A stretch of 64,000 bases of DNA, from the NCBI GenBank assembly GCA_021307345.1, contig CP089930.1, positions 3,038,001 through 3,102,000 on the forward strand, given 5' to 3'. The notes beneath the pieces are model-generated. The model was not told the DNA's origin. It saw only the letters and a list, made by a program, of their open reading frames with translations, and made no database searches. A program made the translations under genes and the position numbers. The first letter of the stretch is position 1, and each line of letters opens with the position of its first letter. This document shows positions 20,879 to 31,923 of the stretch, piece after piece. This DNA is from Escherichia coli (lineage in GTDB: Bacteria > Pseudomonadota > Gammaproteobacteria > Enterobacterales > Enterobacteriaceae).

Positions 20879-21223
20879 TTATTCGTTGCCACTCAGCGCA
20901 GGTTTGTTATCAATATTGGTCAACACACCGCTGCTGTTAAAGGTCAGCGTCAGAGTTTGCTGCGTTACACCTTCATGGCCTGGTTGCTGGCGGAAGACAT
21001 AGAACCAGGTATTCGTACCAAATGGATCGGACATCAGCGGTGTACCCAATGCGTACGCAACTTGTTGTTGCGTCATGCCAACGCGTATTTTGGACACGTC
21101 GTTAGCGGTCAGATAGTTCCCCTGGTTGATGTCAGGACGGTAAACCACTCGCTCCAGAGTGGAACAGCCTGCGGTCAACATCAATAGTACTGCTGCTGCA
21201 GCAGTCAGCGTTTTACAGCGCAT
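20879..21223 (-). CDS. bamE: BamE, outer-membrane assembly lipoprotein
   Basis: 114 residues. Signal peptide with lipobox LTAGC (mature Cys at 20), then the SmpA/OmlA domain ([31 protein letters not shown]). Periplasmic subunit of the BAM complex that inserts beta-barrel proteins and binds phosphatidylglycerol. The C-terminus reads SGNE; as I recall the K-12 protein ends one residue earlier. Separate promoter region upstream toward recN. Confidence 0.96.
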
Positions 21224-21371
21224 AGTGATTTGATTCCTTTTCGGGCCCGAGCAGTACGTGGCTCATCTGTAATATGCCGATGATAATAGACCTTTCATCA
21301 CTTTAAAACCTTTTGCTTTCCGGTCTTACGGCGTTTTGCTGTTTATTCTGACCGTGAAGCAGGAAAAAAGT

Positions 21372-23033
21372 TTACGCTGCCAGTAGTTCTTTCGCGTTCG
21401 CCAGCGTGTTGCGTGTGACTTCACTGCCGCCAAGTAGGCGCGCCAGCTCTTGTAACCGCGCCTTTTTATCCAGGGATTGCATATGCGTTTCGGTCATAGC
21501 GCCATCGGTTTCTTTGCTGACAAAATAGTGTTGATGACCGCATCCTGCAACTTGTGGCAGGTGGGTAACACACATCACCTGGGTTGATTCACCAAGCTGA
21601 CGTAGCAGTTTGCCGACAACTGCCGCTGTCGGACCGCTAATCCCCACATCCACTTCATCGAAAATAAGCGCCGGGGTTTCCATTTTACGCGCGGTGATGA
21701 CCTGAATTGCCAGTGCGATACGGGACAATTCACCACCGGAGGCGACTTTGGCTATGGGCTGCATCGGCTGACCTGGGTTGGTGGTTACCCGAAACTCAAT
21801 ACGATCAGCACCGTCAGCGCCCAGGTGATGCTCGTCAAATTTAACATCAATCGTAAACTGGCCATGCGGCATGGAGAGCGCCTGCATACTATCGGTGATC
21901 AGCTGTGCCAGCTCAGTTGCATAGTGCTGGCGTTGCAGGTGTAATGCGCGCGCCGTTTCCAGCGCCTGCTGATGATGTTTCGTTACCGCCAATGCGAGTG
22001 TTTCTTGCGAGTCAGCTTGATCGTCCAGTTGCTGCTGTTCTTCCAGTAGCGACTGGTAATACTGTGGCAATGCCTCAGGGCTGACGTGATGTTTACGTGC
22101 CAGCGAAATCTGTTTTGAGATGCGCTGTTCAAGTTCAAACAAGCGGTTAGGGTCGAGATCCAGACGATCGCAGTAGTGGCGTAATTCGTCACTGGCTTCG
22201 GCAATCTGGATAGTAGCCTCTTCCAGCATATCAAGTACGCCGGACAGTTTGCTGTCCATACCAATCAATTCGCTGACCAGTTGTTTAGCGGTGTAAAGCT
22301 GGCTTTGCAGGTTCGCATCTTCACCGTCGGCCATTAATGCCAATGCATTCTGGCTGGTCGTAAGCAATTGACCGCTGTTAGCCAGACGTTTGTACTCTTC
22401 GTCGATTTGTTCAAACTCGCCGGGCTGCGGATTAAATTCGTTTAATTCTTTTAATTGGTATTGCAGTAGTTCAGCACGGGCGGCGCGTTCCTGACTGAGT
22501 TGTTGATGATGCGCGAGGTCACGGCAGCTTTGATGCCACAACTGATAACGTGCGGTCATTTCCTGGAGCAGAGACGTTTCATTGGCATAGCCATCAAGCA
22601 GGAATTTCTGATGCTCAGGTTTGGTGAGTAACTGATGAGCGTGTTGACCATGGATCTGAATCAGCAACTGACCCAGTTCGCGTAGCTGAGACAGCGGAAC
22701 AGCCGTACCGTTGATAAAACCACGAGAGCGGCCATCACTACTGATAACACGACGAAGCAGGCATTCGTGGCCATCTTCCAGTTGGTTTTCTTCCAGCCAG
22801 CGCAGGGCCGCTGGCGTATCTTTCAGAGAAAAACGGGCGCACAGGTCAGCGCGAGCAGCGCCGGTACGCACCATGTCGGCTTCAGCGCGACCACCGAGAC
22901 AAAGACCGAGGGCATCTATTGCAATAGATTTACCCGCGCCGGTCTCGCCAGTTATTACGGTCATGCCGCTATGAAAATCAATCTCAAGCTCACGAACGAT
23001 AGCAAAGTTGCTGATGGTCAGTTGTGCCAACAT
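21372..23033 (-). CDS. recN: RecN, SMC-like DNA repair ATPase
   Basis: 553 residues. Walker [21 protein letters not shown] near 29-48, long coiled-coil arms (about 155-370), ABC signature [13 protein letters not shown] near 427-440 and Walker [13 protein letters not shown] near 455. It acts at double-strand breaks with RecA. Two LexA boxes directly upstream show SOS control. The C-terminal NAKELLAA carries the sequence that makes K-12 RecN a ClpXP substrate. Confidence 0.98.
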   Translation of the reverse strand: MLAQLTISNFAIVRELEIDFHSGMTVITGETGAGKSIAIDALGLCLGGRAEADMVRTGAARADLCARFSLKDTPAALRWLEENQLEDGHECLLRRVISSDGRSRGFINGTAVPLSQLRELGQLLIQIHGQHAHQLLTKPEHQKFLLDGYANETSLLQEMTARYQLWHQSCRDLAHHQQLSQERAARAELLQYQLKELNEFNPQPGEFEQIDEEYKRLANSGQLLTTSQNALALMADGEDANLQSQLYTAKQLVSELIGMDSKLSGVLDMLEEATIQIAEASDELRHYCDRLDLDPNRLFELEQRISKQISLARKHHVSPEALPQYYQSLLEEQQQLDDQADSQETLALAVTKHHQQALETARALHLQRQHYATELAQLITDSMQALSMPHGQFTIDVKFDEHHLGADGADRIEFRVTTNPGQPMQPIAKVASGGELSRIALAIQVITARKMETPALIFDEVDVGISGPTAAVVGKLLRQLGESTQVMCVTHLPQVAGCGHQHYFVSKETDGAMTETHMQSLDKKARLQELARLLGGSEVTRNTLANAKELLAA

Positions 23034-23059
23034 AGTCGTTTTCCTGTATGAAAAACCAT

Positions 23060-23099
23060 TACTGTTATTGTGTACAGTATAAACTGGTTTTATATACAG
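23060..23099 (-). promoter_or_regulatory. Tandem LexA boxes of the recN promoter
   Basis: Box 1 (23062-23077) is a perfect CTGT-N8-ACAG within TACTGT...ACAGTA. Box 2 (23084-23099), 22 bases away, matches CTG(G)-N8-ACAG with one deviation. They cover the recN promoter and explain strong SOS induction. A weaker third candidate (CTGT-N8-CCAT) starts at 23044, nearer the start codon. Confidence 0.9.
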
Positions 23100-23118
23100 T
23101 AAAGAGGCTGGCGTAAAA

Positions 23119-23997
23119 TTAGAATAATTTTTTTGACCAGCCGAGCTTGGTGCTTAATGTATTGAAATAACTGTAATCTTTCGGATGAATCAGATTCAGA
23201 TGGTAATCACAGCGACGAATCAGGACATCTTCACCTTCCTGAATCGGCAGTGCTATCTGGCTGTCGCAACTGATTTCCAGGTCGTTACGGCGATGCGAAA
23301 AACGCAGACGGATCGTGCTGCTGCTGTTTATGACCAGTGGTCGTGCTGACAACGTATGCGGGAACATGGGCACCAGGGTAATCGCATCCAGAGAGGGGGT
23401 CAGAATAGGACCGCCTGCAGAGAGGGAATAGGCGGTGGAGCCTGTTGGCGTCGAAATAATTAGTCCATCAGATCGCTGAGAAAACGCAAAGATCTCGTCG
23501 ATATACACTTCGAACTCAATCATATGCGCCACTTTGCCTGGATGAAGCACCACTTCATTTATCGCGGTGCTGATGCGTTTCTGGCAATCTTGCTGACAGA
23601 CTTGCGCTTCCAGCAAAAAACGTTTCTCGCTGATGTAGTGGCCTTCCAGCACATCGGCTAATTGTTGCTGGGCGTTATCGGGGTCAAGGTCAGTCAGGAA
23701 ACCCAGGTTGCCACGGTTGATTCCAATAACTTTAATATCGTAACGGGCGAGTGTGCGCGCCGCGCCCAGCATATTACCGTCGCCACCAACGACTACCGCG
23801 AGATCAGCCAGTTGCCCAATCTCCGCGAGCGTGCCAGTTTTCACATTCTTCAGTTGCAGTTCGTGAGCGATTTGTTGCTCAACGATGACCTCGTAACCTT
23901 TTGTGCACAGCCAGCGGTAGAGCATTTCATGTGTTGTCAGTGCAGTAGGGTGCCGTGGGTGTCCCACAATGCCAATACACTTGAAATGATTATTCAT
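23119..23997 (-). CDS. nadK: NadK, ATP-dependent NAD kinase
   Basis: 292 residues, full length. The GGDGN motif ([14 protein letters not shown] near 68-81) and [16 protein letters not shown] near 182-197 are the two signature elements of the family. It phosphorylates NAD+ to NADP+. It is divergent from grpE and its promoter lies in the shared 122-base spacer; recN follows it downstream with its own promoter. Confidence 0.98.
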
Positions 23998-24043
23998 TTT
24001 TCCGAGGTCCTTGTTGCGAAGATTGATGACAATGTGAGTGCTT

Positions 24044-24074
24044 CCCTTGAAACCCTGAAACTGATCCCCATAAT
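24044..24074 (+). promoter_or_regulatory. Sigma-32 heat-shock promoter of grpE
   Basis: -35 element CCCTTGAAA (24044-24052) and -10 element CCCCATAAT (24066-24074) with a 13-14-base spacer match the RpoH consensus closely. The grpE start codon is 46 bases downstream. Confidence 0.92.
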
Positions 24075-24086
24075 AAGCGAAGTTAG

Positions 24087-24710
<624 letters not shown>

Positions 24711-24717
24711 ATATCTG

Positions 24718-24748
24718 ATGGCCGACGCGAAGTCGGCCATTTTTTTTA
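24718..24748 (+). terminator. Terminator of grpE
   Basis: Stem ATGGCCGAC / GTCGGCCAT with loop GCGAA, followed by eight T. The T-run reaches the stop codon of the convergent unknown gene. Confidence 0.9.
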
Positions 24749-25351
24749 GCTTAAAAAATCCTGTACTTCCAGCCACGGCGTGTTGAAATCATCTATTTTT
24801 TTATATTCGTTCATTGGCAGAACGACCACGTTATAGGTGTCAGATCCTTCATTCAGATCAAAAATCTGAAAGCCCCTTTTATTGAGTTCGGTTTGGATGC
24901 GTTCAAAGATTTCGTCAAGGTAGCGGTCTCCGGCTTCACAGACATCGGAGATTTCATCCTCTTGGGTTATTTCGACAAGAAGACTCCTTAATTCCTCAGA
25001 AGCTGTCAGGTTTTTTGTGAGCTCATAAAAGCGATCTGCAGCAAAATTAGCCAGCTCACCTTCTTCATCTTCACCTTTCCAGTCAACGAGTTGAATTAAT
25101 CCTTCACCGCGTAGAACCTGTAAAAATGCCTGCGCCAGGTCACGATTCCCGAGATCGCCACGACTGCAATCGAGAACGTCCTGCAATCCATATTCGTCTT
25201 CATCTTCGTCTTCAAAGATTTCAGGTTGCGTCGAAAGTTGAGAGAAAATAGTGGGCCATAAGGTTGGGGTGTGCTGTAAAAAAACGCTGGCGACGACGTT
25301 GAGATCGTCTGCAAAATCCTTATCCCATTCAATTACATAATCTTCTGACAT
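24746..25351 (-). CDS. Acidic protein of unknown function inserted between grpE and yfjD
   Basis: 201 residues from MSEDYVIEWDKDF; an ATG twelve codons earlier (25387) lacks a ribosome site, whereas GGAAAGGAT lies about 10 bases before this one. The protein is very acidic (EDEDEDEYG near 47-55; DWKGEDEEGE near 92-101), soluble, without signal peptide or membrane segment. Distinct stretches: DVLDCSRGDLGNRDLAQAFL, VLRGEGLIQLVDWKG, and a C-terminal QTELNKRGFQIFDLNEGSDT, NVVVLPMNEYKKI. It may belong to the DUF6630 group, but I cannot confirm this. I recall no gene here in K-12. Base composition is lower in GC than grpE. It would be expressed from its own promoter upstream near 25390-25430, or by read-through from yfjD. 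Confidence 0.75.
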   Translation of the reverse strand: MSEDYVIEWDKDFADDLNVVASVFLQHTPTLWPTIFSQLSTQPEIFEDEDEDEYGLQDVLDCSRGDLGNRDLAQAFLQVLRGEGLIQLVDWKGEDEEGELANFAADRFYELTKNLTASEELRSLLVEITQEDEISDVCEAGDRYLDEIFERIQTELNKRGFQIFDLNEGSDTYNVVVLPMNEYKKIDDFNTPWLEVQDFLS

Positions 25352-25440
25352 AACATCAATATCCTTTCCGAATGCTTGAAAAGACATTATTACATTGCTA
25401 AGTAAATGACAGGAATTGATGGAATCCTAAAAGACGGCGA

Positions 25441-25467
25441 TAAAAAAAAGCGAACCGGAGTTCGCCA
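25441..25467 (-). terminator. Terminator of yfjD
   Basis: Stem GCGAAC / GTTCGC with loop CCGGA-like centre, followed on the minus strand by TTTTTTTTA. It separates yfjD from the downstream unknown gene and argues that the latter needs its own promoter. Confidence 0.8.
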
Positions 25468-25472
25468 TTGCG

Positions 25473-26759
25473 TTACTCCGCCACACTCTCGCGCAGCGGT
25501 TTTACAGGAAAAACTTTTACCTGCTTAATCATATTGTCCTGAACGTCGAGAATATCGATATCGTACTCGCCAATACGTACGCGGGTGCCTGCAACAGGGA
25601 TCTCTTCCAGAGCTTCAAGAATGACGCCATTAACTGTGCGGGCATCATCTTCCGGTAGATGCCAGTTAAAGGCTTTGTTAATTTCTCGCACGTTGGCGGT
25701 GCCATCGATAATCACCGAACCGTCGTTTTGCGGCGTGACTTCTTCGGCAAGTGTTGGCGACATGGACGTGGTAAAATCGCCGACAATCTCTTCCAGAATA
25801 TCTTCGACCGTCACCAGCCCCTGAATATCTCCGTATTCGTTGACAACCAGGCCGACTTTCTTTTTGTTGCGCTGAAACTTTACCAACTGCGTGCTGAGCG
25901 GCGTACCTTCAGGCACAAAATAGATCTCGTCCGCGGCGCGCAGCATGGTTTCTTTGGTGAACTCTTTTTTCTCCGACATCAACCGCCAGGCTTCACGTAC
26001 TCGCAGCATACTGATGGCGTCGTCCAGCGAATCACGGTAGAGCACGATGCGCCCGTGAGGTGAGTGGGAGAGTTGGCGCAGAATCGATTTCCAGTCATCG
26101 TTGATATCAATACCGATAATTTCACTGCGCGGCACCATGATGTCATCAACGGTCATTTTTTCCAGATCGAGCACCGACAGCAGCATATCCTGATTGCGAC
26201 GGGAAATTTGTGAGCGCGATTCGTGCACGATAGTGCGCAACTCTTCTTTGCTCAAAGAGCCGCTGACCACGATATCGGTTTTGATGCCCATCATGCGCAT
26301 TAACATGCGGGTGATAGCGTTCAGCAACCAGACCAGCGGCATCATCAAAATTTGCAGCGGTGCTAACAGAATACTACTCGGATAAGCGACTTTTTCCGGG
26401 TATAGCGCAGCGATAGTTTTCGGCAACACTTCGGCAAAAACCAGCACCACAAAGGTCAGCACACCAGTCGCAATTGCCACGCCCGCATCGCCGTACAAAC
26501 GCATCCCGACAATAGTGCCGAGCGCGGAGGCAAGAATATTGACCAGGTTATTGCCGATTAACACCAGGCTTATCAGGCGGTCTGGCTTACGCAGCAATTT
26601 TTCGACGCGTTTGGCCGAGCGATTACCCTGCTTCGCCATATGCCGCAGACGATAGCGGTTGAGTGTCATCATTCCGGTTTCGGAGCCAGAAAAATAGGCT
26701 GAAATGACCACCATGATGATCAGAATTATGATCAACGTGGTAGTAGAGATATGTTCCAG
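25473..26759 (-). CDS. yfjD: YfjD, CNNM/CorC-type membrane transporter-like protein
   Basis: Assigned a CTG start at 26759 giving MEHISTTTLII and 428 residues, the K-12 length; AGGAG lies at the right distance upstream. A TTG at 26735 would give 420 residues but has no ribosome site. DUF21 transmembrane domain (about 10-190, with YFSGSETGMMTLNRYRLRHM), tandem CBS domains (DIMVPRSEI; GLVTVEDILEEIVGDF) and a CorC_HlyC domain at the C-terminus. The family handles Mg2+/Co2+; exact role in E. coli is uncertain. Upstream neighbour ypjD ends 20 bases before. Confidence 0.93.
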   Translation of the reverse strand: MEHISTTTLIIILIIMVVISAYFSGSETGMMTLNRYRLRHMAKQGNRSAKRVEKLLRKPDRLISLVLIGNNLVNILASALGTIVGMRLYGDAGVAIATGVLTFVVLVFAEVLPKTIAALYPEKVAYPSSILLAPLQILMMPLVWLLNAITRMLMRMMGIKTDIVVSGSLSKEELRTIVHESRSQISRRNQDMLLSVLDLEKMTVDDIMVPRSEIIGIDINDDWKSILRQLSHSPHGRIVLYRDSLDDAISMLRVREAWRLMSEKKEFTKETMLRAADEIYFVPEGTPLSTQLVKFQRNKKKVGLVVNEYGDIQGLVTVEDILEEIVGDFTTSMSPTLAEEVTPQNDGSVIIDGTANVREINKAFNWHLPEDDARTVNGVILEALEEIPVAGTRVRIGEYDIDILDVQDNMIKQVKVFPVKPLRESVAE

Positions 26760-26779
26760 GGGAAACTCCTTTTCTGGTT

Positions 26780-27571
26780 TTAGCTGATTAACTGCTGGAC
26801 AATTCGGCTGCCAAAGTAGGCCAGTGTAAGGATGACCGCTCCTGCGACGTTAAACCAAACGACGCGGCGCCCACGCCATCCTTCATGATAATGCCCCCAC
26901 AGCAGCACAATATAGACAAACCACGCCACAATAGAGAGCACGGCCTTGTCGATATTTTCCATGCTAAATAAGTTGTGCATGTAGAACAGGCCGGTACAAA
27001 GAGTGAGTGTTAACAGCACCACGCCAATTTGCGTAATGTGGAACATTTTACGCTCAATACTCATCAGCGGCGGCATTTCCTGATTGAATGCCAGCTTCTT
27101 GTTCTTCAGTTGATAATCAATCCATGCCAGTTGCAACGCGTACAGGGCGGCAATAATTAGCGTGGCATAGGAAAAGAGCGATAAGCCAATGTGCACCAGC
27201 ATTCCTGGCGTTGCTTCCAGATGAGTGATGTATTCATTGGGCATGAAGGTCGCCAGCGCCAGATTGATGAGCGCAAAGGCATAAACAATCGGCAACAGCA
27301 GCCAGCCACGGTTGCGTGAGGCCACGATGGTCATTACCGTACAAATCATCAGGCTGACCAGCGAACCGACATTCAACAGGCTAAGGTTTTGTCCGCTATC
27401 GCCGCCAGGCAAAATGCGGGCTTCAAGAGCGATAGCGTGGCAGACCAGCGCGATGACCGCAGAAATAATAGCCATTCGCCGCCAGCCGCCGTTTTTTTGC
27501 AGCAGACCGGGAACAATCAGCGCGAGACTGACGGAGTAGGCGACGAGCGCGAGCAGAGCAAAAACGGGCAT
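26780..27571 (-). CDS. ypjD: YpjD, cytochrome c assembly-type inner-membrane protein
   Basis: 263 residues from MPVFALLALVAYSVSLAL; 25 further upstream codons lack a start signal. Eight hydrophobic segments and the tryptophan/histidine-containing core of the CcmC/CcsA-like family (LVHIGLSLFSYATLIIAALYA; LWGHYHEGWRGRRVVWFN). The function in E. coli is not known; the family handles haem, but that is only inference here. Divergent from ffh and probably cotranscribed with yfjD. Confidence 0.94.
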   Translation of the reverse strand: MPVFALLALVAYSVSLALIVPGLLQKNGGWRRMAIISAVIALVCHAIALEARILPGGDSGQNLSLLNVGSLVSLMICTVMTIVASRNRGWLLLPIVYAFALINLALATFMPNEYITHLEATPGMLVHIGLSLFSYATLIIAALYALQLAWIDYQLKNKKLAFNQEMPPLMSIERKMFHITQIGVVLLTLTLCTGLFYMHNLFSMENIDKAVLSIVAWFVYIVLLWGHYHEGWRGRRVVWFNVAGAVILTLAYFGSRIVQQLIS

Positions 27572-27737
27572 AGTGATGTCGACAGTTTGAGCAATGAGAA
27601 AGAAAAGCAGTATAGCGTCAGGTGAACGCTGCTCCAACCGTTGCATAACAACAAAGACGCCTTCATGTTATACTGCGGCAAAATACAGATGATGTGTCGC
27701 GATTGCGGCCAACCGTTTCCACCCCAGGCGAGAGACA

Positions 27738-29099
27738 ATGTTTGATAATTTAACCGATCGTTTGTCGCGCACGCTGCGCAATATCAGTGGCCGTGGACGC
27801 CTTACTGAAGACAACGTTAAAGATACGCTGCGCGAAGTGCGCATGGCGCTGTTGGAGGCGGACGTCGCTCTGCCGGTAGTGCGTGAGTTTATCAATCGCG
27901 TAAAAGAGAAAGCGGTTGGTCATGAAGTTAATAAAAGCCTGACGCCGGGGCAGGAGTTCGTCAAAATCGTCCGTAACGAGTTGGTTGCGGCGATGGGCGA
28001 AGAGAACCAGACCCTGAACCTGGCTGCGCAACCGCCTGCGGTGGTGCTGATGGCGGGCCTGCAAGGTGCCGGTAAAACAACCAGCGTGGGTAAACTCGGT
28101 AAGTTCCTGCGCGAGAAGCACAAGAAGAAAGTGCTGGTGGTTTCTGCCGACGTTTATCGCCCGGCGGCAATCAAACAGCTTGAGACGCTGGCCGAACAGG
28201 TAGGCGTCGATTTCTTCCCTTCAGATGTTGGTCAGAAGCCGGTTGATATTGTTAATGCGGCGCTGAAAGAAGCCAAACTGAAATTCTACGACGTGCTGCT
28301 GGTGGATACCGCCGGTCGTCTGCACGTTGACGAAGCGATGATGGATGAGATCAAACAGGTCCATGCGTCGATTAACCCGGTTGAAACCCTGTTTGTGGTT
28401 GACGCCATGACCGGTCAGGATGCTGCCAATACGGCAAAAGCGTTCAATGAAGCGTTACCGCTTACCGGCGTAGTGTTGACTAAAGTGGACGGCGATGCGC
28501 GTGGCGGTGCGGCGCTTTCTATTCGCCATATTACCGGCAAGCCCATCAAGTTCCTCGGTGTTGGCGAGAAAACAGAGGCGCTGGAGCCGTTCCACCCGGA
28601 TCGTATCGCTTCACGCATTCTCGGCATGGGCGATGTTCTGTCGCTGATCGAAGATATCGAAAGCAAAGTTGACCGCGCGCAGGCTGAGAAATTAGCCAGC
28701 AAGCTGAAAAAAGGTGATGGCTTCGATCTCAACGATTTCCTTGAGCAGTTGCGCCAGATGAAAAATATGGGCGGCATGGCCAGCCTGATGGGCAAGCTGC
28801 CGGGCATGGGGCAGATCCCGGATAACGTGAAGTCCCAGATGGACGATAAAGTGCTGGTGCGTATGGAAGCCATCATCAACTCGATGACGATGAAAGAGCG
28901 CGCTAAGCCAGAAATCATCAAAGGTTCGCGTAAACGCCGTATCGCTGCCGGTTGCGGTATGCAGGTGCAGGACGTTAACCGTCTTCTGAAGCAGTTCGAC
29001 GACATGCAGCGCATGATGAAGAAAATGAAGAAGGGCGGAATGGCGAAGATGATGAGAAGCATGAAGGGTATGATGCCCCCAGGCTTCCCAGGCCGCTAA
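27738..29099 (+). CDS. ffh: Ffh, signal recognition particle GTPase
   Basis: 453 residues. N domain (1-90), G domain with GLQGAGKTTSVGKLG near 100-115, LVDTAGRLHVDE near 187-198 and TKVDGDARGGAALS near 245-259, and a methionine-rich M domain (about 300-453) that binds 4.5S RNA and signal sequences (GGMASLMGKLPGMGQIP; MQRMMKKMKKGGMAKMMRSM). It targets inner-membrane proteins to FtsY and SecYEG. Confidence 0.98.
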   Translation: MFDNLTDRLSRTLRNISGRGRLTEDNVKDTLREVRMALLEADVALPVVREFINRVKEKAVGHEVNKSLTPGQEFVKIVRNELVAAMGEENQTLNLAAQPPAVVLMAGLQGAGKTTSVGKLGKFLREKHKKKVLVVSADVYRPAAIKQLETLAEQVGVDFFPSDVGQKPVDIVNAALKEAKLKFYDVLLVDTAGRLHVDEAMMDEIKQVHASINPVETLFVVDAMTGQDAANTAKAFNEALPLTGVVLTKVDGDARGGAALSIRHITGKPIKFLGVGEKTEALEPFHPDRIASRILGMGDVLSLIEDIESKVDRAQAEKLASKLKKGDGFDLNDFLEQLRQMKNMGGMASLMGKLPGMGQIPDNVKSQMDDKVLVRMEAIINSMTMKERAKPEIIKGSRKRRIAAGCGMQVQDVNRLLKQFDDMQRMMKKMKKGGMAKMMRSMKGMMPPGFPGR

Positions 29100-29115
29100 T
29101 CGGCTTGGCTTATTT

Positions 29116-29200
29116 GCCATTTTGGCACCGGGGTGTGCTCGTCATCCTCACGTACTGGGGTACGCTCCGATGACTGCGCGCACTCCGGCACCAAACTGGC
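29116..29200. repeat. 85-bp imperfect palindrome between ffh and rpsP
   Basis: The left arm (GCCATTTTGGCACCGGGGTG... to CACGTAC) is the reverse complement of the right arm (GTACGCTCCGATGAC ... CAAACTGGC) with a few mismatches and a TGGG centre. It would fold into a long hairpin in either transcript and lies 17 bases after the ffh stop. It looks like a dispersed intergenic repeat; no T-run follows. Confidence 0.7.
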
Positions 29201-29268
29201 TGCGCCGCCAGCGGCCTTTTAATGCCGGGTTAGCATCTGTTGGTTGCAATTTCTGCAAAAATGAGTAA

Positions 29269-29595
<327 letters not shown>

Positions 29596-29613
29596 TCTGT
29601 CACGGTGGTCATG

Positions 29614-30162
29614 ATGAGCAAACAACTCACCGCGCAAGCACCTGTTGATCCCATCGTTTTGGGAAAAATGGGTTCGTCTTACGGTATTCGTGGGTGGCTC
29701 AGAGTGTTTTCTTCCACCGAAGACGCCGAAAGCATTTTTGACTATCAGCCCTGGTTTATCCAGAAGGCGGGTCAGTGGCAGCAAGTCCAGCTGGAAAGCT
29801 GGAAGCACCACAATCAGGACATGATCATCAAGCTGAAAGGTGTTGACGATCGTGATGCGGCGAACCTGCTGACGAATTGTGAAATTGTCGTGGATTCATC
29901 GCAGCTGCCTCAGCTTGAAGAGGGTGACTACTACTGGAAAGACCTGATGGGCTGTCAGGTAGTGACCACTGAAGGCTACGATCTTGGTAAAGTCGTCGAC
30001 ATGATGGAAACCGGATCTAATGACGTTCTCGTCATTAAGGCAAACCTGAAAGATGCGTTTGGTATCAAGGAACGTCTCGTACCGTTCCTCGATGGGCAGG
30101 TTATCAAGAAAGTCGATCTCACTACTCGTTCAATCGAAGTAGATTGGGATCCTGGTTTTTAA
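29614..30162 (+). CDS. rimM: RimM, 16S rRNA processing / 30S maturation factor
   Basis: 182 residues from [13 protein letters not shown]; two ATG codons are adjacent (29611 and 29614). An N-terminal RimM domain ([21 protein letters not shown]) and a C-terminal PRC-barrel ([36 protein letters not shown]). It binds uS19 and helps assemble the 30S head. 18 bases after rpsP; much lower expression than the r-protein genes is known for the K-12 operon. Confidence 0.97.
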
Positions 30163-30192
30163 ACCACCGGATAAACGGTAAAAGACGGCGCT

Positions 30193-30960
30193 ATGTGGAT
30201 TGGCATAATTAGCCTGTTTCCTGAAATGTTCCGCGCAATTACCGATTACGGGGTAACTGGCCGGGCAGTGAAAAATGGCCTGCTGAGCATCCAGAGCTGG
30301 AGTCCACGTGACTTCACGCATGACCGGCACCGAACCGTGGACGATCGTCCTTACGGCGGCGGACCGGGGATGTTAATGATGGTGCAACCTTTACGGGACG
30401 CCATTCATGCAGCAAAAAGCGCGGCGGGTGAAGGCGCTAAGGTGATCTATCTGTCACCACAGGGGCGCAAGCTTGATCAAGCGGGCGTCAGCGAACTGGC
30501 AACGAATCAAAAATTGATTTTGGTGTGCGGTCGCTACGAAGGTATAGATGAGCGCGTGATCCAAACCGAAATTGACGAAGAATGGTCAATCGGCGATTAC
30601 GTTCTCAGCGGTGGTGAGTTACCAGCAATGACGCTGATTGACTCCGTTTCCCGGTTTATTCCGGGGGTACTGGGACATGAAGCCTCGGCAACGGAAGATT
30701 CCTTTGCTGAAGGATTGCTGGATTGCCCGCACTATACGCGGCCTGAGGTGTTAGAAGGGATGGAAGTTCCGTCAGTGTTACTGTCGGGAAACCATGCCGA
30801 GATACGTCGCTGGCGTTTGAAACAGTCGCTGGGCCGTACCTGGCTTAGAAGACCTGAACTTCTGGAAAACCTGGCTCTGACTGAAGAGCAAGCAAGGTTG
30901 CTGGCGGAGTTCAAAACGGAACACGCACAACAGCAACATAAACATGATGGGATGGCGTAA
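30193..30960 (+). CDS. trmD: TrmD, tRNA (guanine-37-N1) methyltransferase
   Basis: 255 residues. SPOUT fold with the trefoil-knot AdoMet site: [13 protein letters not shown] near 111-123 and [15 protein letters not shown] near 132-146; also [14 protein letters not shown] near 50-63. It makes m1G37, which prevents +1 frameshifting. Third gene of the operon. Confidence 0.98.
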   Translation: MWIGIISLFPEMFRAITDYGVTGRAVKNGLLSIQSWSPRDFTHDRHRTVDDRPYGGGPGMLMMVQPLRDAIHAAKSAAGEGAKVIYLSPQGRKLDQAGVSELATNQKLILVCGRYEGIDERVIQTEIDEEWSIGDYVLSGGELPAMTLIDSVSRFIPGVLGHEASATEDSFAEGLLDCPHYTRPEVLEGMEVPSVLLSGNHAEIRRWRLKQSLGRTWLRRPELLENLALTEEQARLLAEFKTEHAQQQHKHDGMA

Positions 30961-30998
30961 GCCCCCGAGATATCAGTTTACCCAGGATAAGAGATTAA

Positions 30999-31349
<351 letters not shown>

Positions 31350-31374
31350 GATTTCGCTTAAGCGACATCCTGTT

Positions 31375-31407
31375 AAGAAGGGCTGGCCAATTGGCTGGCC
31401 CTTTTTT
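31375..31407 (+). terminator. Terminator of the rpsP-rplS operon
   Basis: Stem GGGCTGGCCAA / TTGGCTGGCCC (two G-U pairs) followed by TTTTTTT. Confidence 0.85.
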
Positions 31408-31425
31408 TATCTACTGAAATTGTAT

Positions 31426-31908
31426 TTAAGGCGCACTAATTACCACCGCAACGCGGCGGTTTTCAGCCCGGCCCTGTGCTGTCTTGTTGCTGGCAATAGG
31501 ATATTTTTTCCCTAAACCCTGAGTGGTGAGATTGCTGCGCGGAATTTGTCCACCCTCGGCCCAGGCATCGGCGACGACATTCGCTCGCTTCAGTGATAAG
31601 GCTTCGTTGTAGCTATCTTCACCATAGTTATCGGTATGACCATCCATACGGGCATGTGTTAGCCCGGTAGAGGTCAGTTTTGCCGCCATAGTCTGGATTT
31701 GTTGCTGAGTTTCCGGAAGCAGTTTGTAGTCATTTTTAGCAAACAGAATAGTGTCGGATAAGCCAAGCGACCAGTCACCGGCAGATTCAGTAAAACCATA
31801 AGACTGCATAGCAGCGACTTGCTCTGGGGTAAATTTGCCTTGTGGAGTCTGGCAACCAGCCAGTATCAGAGTGGAGAAAACCAGAGGTGCTACCAGTTGC
31901 TTTATCAT
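31426..31908 (-). CDS. yfiB: YfiB, OmpA-like outer-membrane lipoprotein
   Basis: 160 residues. Signal peptide with lipobox LILAGC, then an OmpA-type peptidoglycan-binding domain (TGLTHARMDGHTDNYGEDSYNEALSLKRA; NKTAQGRAENRRVAVVI). In the Pseudomonas YfiBNR system YfiB sequesters periplasmic YfiR and so releases the cyclase YfiN; the same is inferred here because all three genes are clustered. Fifteen bases after dgcN. Confidence 0.95.
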   Translation of the reverse strand: MIKQLVAPLVFSTLILAGCQTPQGKFTPEQVAAMQSYGFTESAGDWSLGLSDTILFAKNDYKLLPETQQQIQTMAAKLTSTGLTHARMDGHTDNYGEDSYNEALSLKRANVVADAWAEGGQIPRSNLTTQGLGKKYPIASNKTAQGRAENRRVAVVISAP

Positions 31909-31923
31909 GTAGATATTTCCTTG

